The position numbers and the translations under genes were made by a program. Below, in pieces: positions 60,119 through 64,000 of a stretch of 64,000 nucleotides of DNA (position 1 is its first letter; the number at the start of each line of letters is the position of its first letter). The DNA is from Thamnaconus septentrionalis (taxonomy: Eukaryota > Chordata > Actinopteri > Tetraodontiformes > Monacanthidae). A model generated the notes under the pieces. The model did not search any database. It was not told where the DNA came from and saw only the letters and a program-made list of their open reading frames with translations. The stretch spans positions 5,781,861-5,845,860 of the forward strand of contig CM020501.1 in the NCBI GenBank assembly GCA_009823395.1, read 5' to 3'.

Positions 60119-63100
60119 CTGGAATAGAGAGTGAAACAATGAAGGTGACGTCAACTTTAATAAACTTGGCAACAATGTATATGAGCGTTGTAAAATGAAA
60201 GGGTGGGTGAGAAATGAGAAATACAGCCGACACGAGGGTGAAAAAAGGAGTCAACATCTCAATGAGCAGGAGTACAAACAGCCAGAAAGATTGTTTAATT
60301 CCCCAGTGGCCAAATAGCCCAGGCAGTGTTTGCTATTTATACATTTCTTTTTTGTCCCATTTGTATGAACTCGGTTTGAGATTGGTTGCTTCGTGAGATG
60401 GTAAATGGGCTCTGATAGTCTTTCCTAAAACTAGAGAAAGAAAGTTCAAACGATCCCTTTATAGTGAATAAGGAGGACATCAAATAACAGCACAACTGAA
60501 ACCGAAAGGAATATTAAACAGTTGGAAGTGAAAGACACAAAAGCAGCAGTTTAAACTCTTTTAGAATTGAATGGGCAATTATAATAGACTGTTTGCCAAC
60601 ACTGATTTGAACTAAAAAAAAAAAAAAAAAAAATGATTCCGTTCACATCACCTATCAGTGTAATGACACACACTAAAACTCACTTAAATTATTAAGTCTC
60701 GACAAATGACACTGAAGAAAATGTGTTTGGTTAACCGGGAGTCTGTTTGACTCCGTCCAGCAATCTTTTGTAATTACACATAGAGCAAACGAAAAAACAT
60801 GTTTAAGCAGTACAGGCAAAGATAGAGGAAACTAAAGGCTTTGTCGGACAATAGAATAAAAATCAATATAAAGAAAGTCTGTCTGTCACACTCAGATGAC
60901 CTCCGACCATTACTAACTTAATTGCCAGCCGACAGAGTGAGGAGCAGGAACAGTGAATCACGCCTCCCTCACAGCCATTAACGCTCTGCCGTTTCCACTC
61001 ATAAAAGACCAATTCTGTCCAGTGTTGTTTACATGACACTTCTAAAAATAGTCTAACAGCATTTTAAAAGGTTTTATTAAAAAACAAACAACCAAAACAA
61101 AAAACATACACCCATTAAACCTATGGCATAGTACCAGTTTTCCATTAACATGCAGTAGCTCAGAATAGCATCTTTTCAAAACCACCTCAGACAAATGGCT
61201 CTTGAATTTTTGTCATTTTGATGTGTTGTATCCATAAACGGTAGACATGCACATATTGTAAAGCATTGATATCAGATCCAAGATTACAGGCGTTTGATAA
61301 AGATAAAAAGGAAGATATGGGGGGGTGGGGCTTTAGTATAATCTGCTAATGTATCATGATGTCCTGTCGAGTCCACTTTATTTCTACAGAGCGTTTCAAA
61401 TGACCCAACGTCAACGTAAAGCTGAACAATGTTTGGTTGTCAGTTTCAGATACACTTACATAGACCAACAATAATGTCAGCAATCAATGCTTAGGGAAGG
61501 AAACATTAAGCAACATGGGGAGAATCAGTGAAATAGTTTCATTTATTATATCAGCAAAACGTTCAAATAAATAAATCCTGAAAGAAGAAATAAATAAACA
61601 AGTGATTGGGGTCAGTATTGAAGAGTCTAATTGCAGAGGGAGATAAAAGATTTTGCATGGTAATTTTGGTGTGGGGCCCATTATAGCGACAACCAGAAGG
61701 CAACAATAAAAACTTGTTCTGGTTAGCTGATCATTATCTTTTGCTTTCTCAAACCTTGTTTCTCCAAGGTTACGCCACATTCCTGTGCTGACTCCCAATA
61801 GTCTTTGAACATACCTTTACACTAGTGTTGAGGCTGGCAAACCACTGAATCAGCAGATACAATGAAATGTTAAAAGGTTTCTTGATAACAATTGCACAAA
61901 ATGGCATACTGGACACTAAAGCAACGTAGCTGAGCTTCTGCATCAAGTGGATTCTTTGTGGACCCTTTTTGACAACCAGATCAGTGTCCTGTGTCTTCAA
62001 ACCTGGGCTACGAAACAAAACAACACTGAGTACATGGGTAGTGTAGGAATATTTTAGTCCACGTTTAAGGTCTGCAGCATTCATGAGCGGATGGATGGCG
62101 ATGAGAGTGCTGGTTTTAGGGCCCCTCTGAATCCTGAACAGTGAGAGTGACTCTGGCTTTGAGAGGAGAAATGATGCAGACAAGTGATTTCCCGAGTCAG
62201 TCTTCCTGCACCATCAGCATTCTAATGCCCACCACCACTCCCACAGAAATCTATCTTCAATCTTTTGGATTTCACTTCCCTCCATGCTCCACTCCCACTA
62301 CCTTTTCTCAAACTCTCCCTTTGTATTTCACCAGCACGTAAAGAAAATAGACCTGGGATTCCATTAGATAGCAGAGGCTCTCCTCATTATAAGTTAGCGG
62401 GGTTGCTATTTGTTTCCCCCATTTTGTGCAAAGAAACAACGACTGTGCCCTGAATGCAACGGCTAGTTGTTTTGCATATAGATTAATCATTTCACATGAC
62501 TCCATGTTTTCGTCCTTCTTGTCAATTCTTTTGTTATTGATATGCCGGACACATGTATTCTTCAAGGAAGTTATCAGTATTCAAGCTAGCAGCGTAGGCT
62601 CTGTAAGGCTAAACTAAGATGCTAAGTTAAAGCAAGCTCTTCAGCCATATCCACCCATATTTAACACACTAACACAAAAGTACAGCCTTGCAAGAGTACT
62701 TTGTGAAAGCGTAGCTGGCTCCCCATACCGTAGCATAATGAAAGCGTGTATTTTTACTGAGCGTGCCTAGCAAGTAAAGGTTGTACATTTTTACGTGTAA
62801 TTTATGCTGTGGATGTATTTTCGAACACTATTTATGCAGACTGCAAGGCCAGTTGTATGATATGTACAAGGCCTTTATGTTGTCATCCCATGTTTTAAAA
62901 GTCTTGTAAAACAAATTCATTTTGGCCAGAAATGTAACTGTTGTTATGCATGATCCCAGACAAAGTCCTCATCGCTGATTAGAACTGTCATCACAACCGC
63001 TCCAATCTTCATCATTGCCTACAGTTAGCAGTCAGTGTGATTAATGCTGGAGCTCTTCTTCCCTCTGTTTCTTCATTCAGACAAGATAACCTGCTTTATA

Positions 63101-64000
63101 TGATGTGCCAGCTTGCAACAAACCAAATAAAACAATTTCACTGTGGCACAGAGGGATGTTAATGCTGAATATGTGTGAAGGATCTTTGCCAACAAGCTTG
63201 CTGCTAACGACTTTTCCACTCCCTGAATGAAGTAATTAGACCACTTTAATCTTATTTCTTCATCATGGCTCTTATCTTTACTCCTTGCTCTTGCCAATCA
63301 AAGTGGAGAAACAGCTAAAATTTAGACTGGTGAATCCCACCTGATTCCAAGGGAATCTAACCCAGTCTGAGACAGTCATTATAATTATGCATATGCTGAG
63401 CAAAACTGGGAAAATATGTATTTGTTTCACATATTGAGTTGTAGGTCTGTGCTATCCTCATAGACAAGGTTAGCATCAACTTTTCATCGACAATTGCTTG
63501 TAATGTGGGAAATGTTTGCCTTTTGTGGGATTAGACACCTGTGCTGTCAAAGAGACAGATGTGCAATGGGAAGCGGTCGCAGCCGTCCTCCATGATCAGT
63601 GCACGACTCATAAATAAAGCAATGAATTCTCGTTCAAAGGGTTGCAAAAATACAGACAGCGTCATCATTTGTGTAAACAAACATTCGGTGGCAAGCCCTG
63701 CCACTGGGACTAGTTTACAATTCAATTGAGCTTCAGTACATACCGAAAGGATGGAAACCACGAGTGCTGATCTGAATGCCTTGAATCTGTGAAGCTGTAA
63801 TGAATGGTTGAATGTTTTGTTTTGTGTTTGTTTTTTGTTTTTTGATGATTCTACAAAAGGACACGTGCACAGAATACCTAGAAGAACTGGACTGAAGCTG
63901 CAGTCAGCATTGGGACCCATCATTCATCAGACGTGTCCAGGAAAAGGACCACAAGCGTCAAACAATCCTTCAACCAAAAGCAACATTACAGCTGTCTTGC
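60119..64000 (-). other. ctnna2: ctnna2 intron, partial
   Basis: Intron upstream of the vinculin-binding exon, reaching the window end without another recognisable exon. AT-rich, with a poly-A run near 60.61-60.63 kb. The stretch at about 61.5-62.2 kb (with AAGAGTCTAATTGCAGAGGG near 61.62 kb) faintly resembles degraded fish LINE sequence, but I cannot assign it. Nothing else is recognised. Confidence 0.8.

Noticed and set aside
61770..62183. A 137-codon minus-strand frame near 62 kb
   Set aside because: I suspected a retroelement remnant because nearby sequence resembles fish LINE DNA, but no reverse transcriptase, endonuclease or other motif could be seen.

Overview
This is vertebrate DNA, almost certainly from a teleost fish. 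It has a multi-exon gene with canonical GT-AG introns, a dense background of fish-type repeats (L2-like LINE tails, Tc1/mariner and TTAA-flanked MITE relics), many microsatellites and long AT-rich introns. No bacterial or viral gene organisation is visible. The one gene I can support is on the minus strand: ctnna2 (alpha-N-catenin, the neural alpha-catenin). Seven consecutive internal coding exons are present, in transcription order 60118-59966, 25258-25166, 23533-23377, 22825-22625, 13080-12929, 9768-9655 and 360-179. They join in frame to about 350 residues (1,052 nt), running from the vinculin-binding part of the M region, through the M2/M3 bundles and the phosphorylated linker, into the start of the F-actin-binding domain. 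The upstream exons, the remaining 3' exons and both ends of the gene lie outside the window.

Layout from left to right: actin-binding-domain exon (0.2-0.4 kb); a 9.3-kb intron with L2 tails, a MITE and a Tc1 relic; P-linker exon (9.7 kb); M3 exon (13.0 kb); a 9.5-kb intron with a CACGT-rich palindromic element and two strong hairpins; three clustered exons (22.6-25.3 kb); a 34.7-kb intron (25.3-60.0 kb); the vinculin-binding exon (60.0 kb); and a partial upstream intron to the window end.

The most unusual object is in the large intron at 50214-53458: a 3.2-kb foldback-like element. Its right inverted arm (about 367 bp) holds one copy of a palindrome-rich unit. In its left arm the same unit has expanded to 25 complete copies plus one partial copy (65- and 63-bp length classes), each with hairpin-forming segments and nearly all with a TCGCGA-centred palindrome. 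The array has higher-order structure, including a 577-bp (9-unit) duplication period. No transposase is encoded.

The same intron also carries two of the three TTAA MITE copies, a 601-bp inverted-repeat element abutting a LINE 3' tail, another TIR element near 43.5-44.1 kb and long (TAA)n tracts. Mammalian alpha-catenin genes carry a nested LRRTM gene in a large intron of this part of the gene. No LRRTM-sized reading frame exists anywhere in this window.
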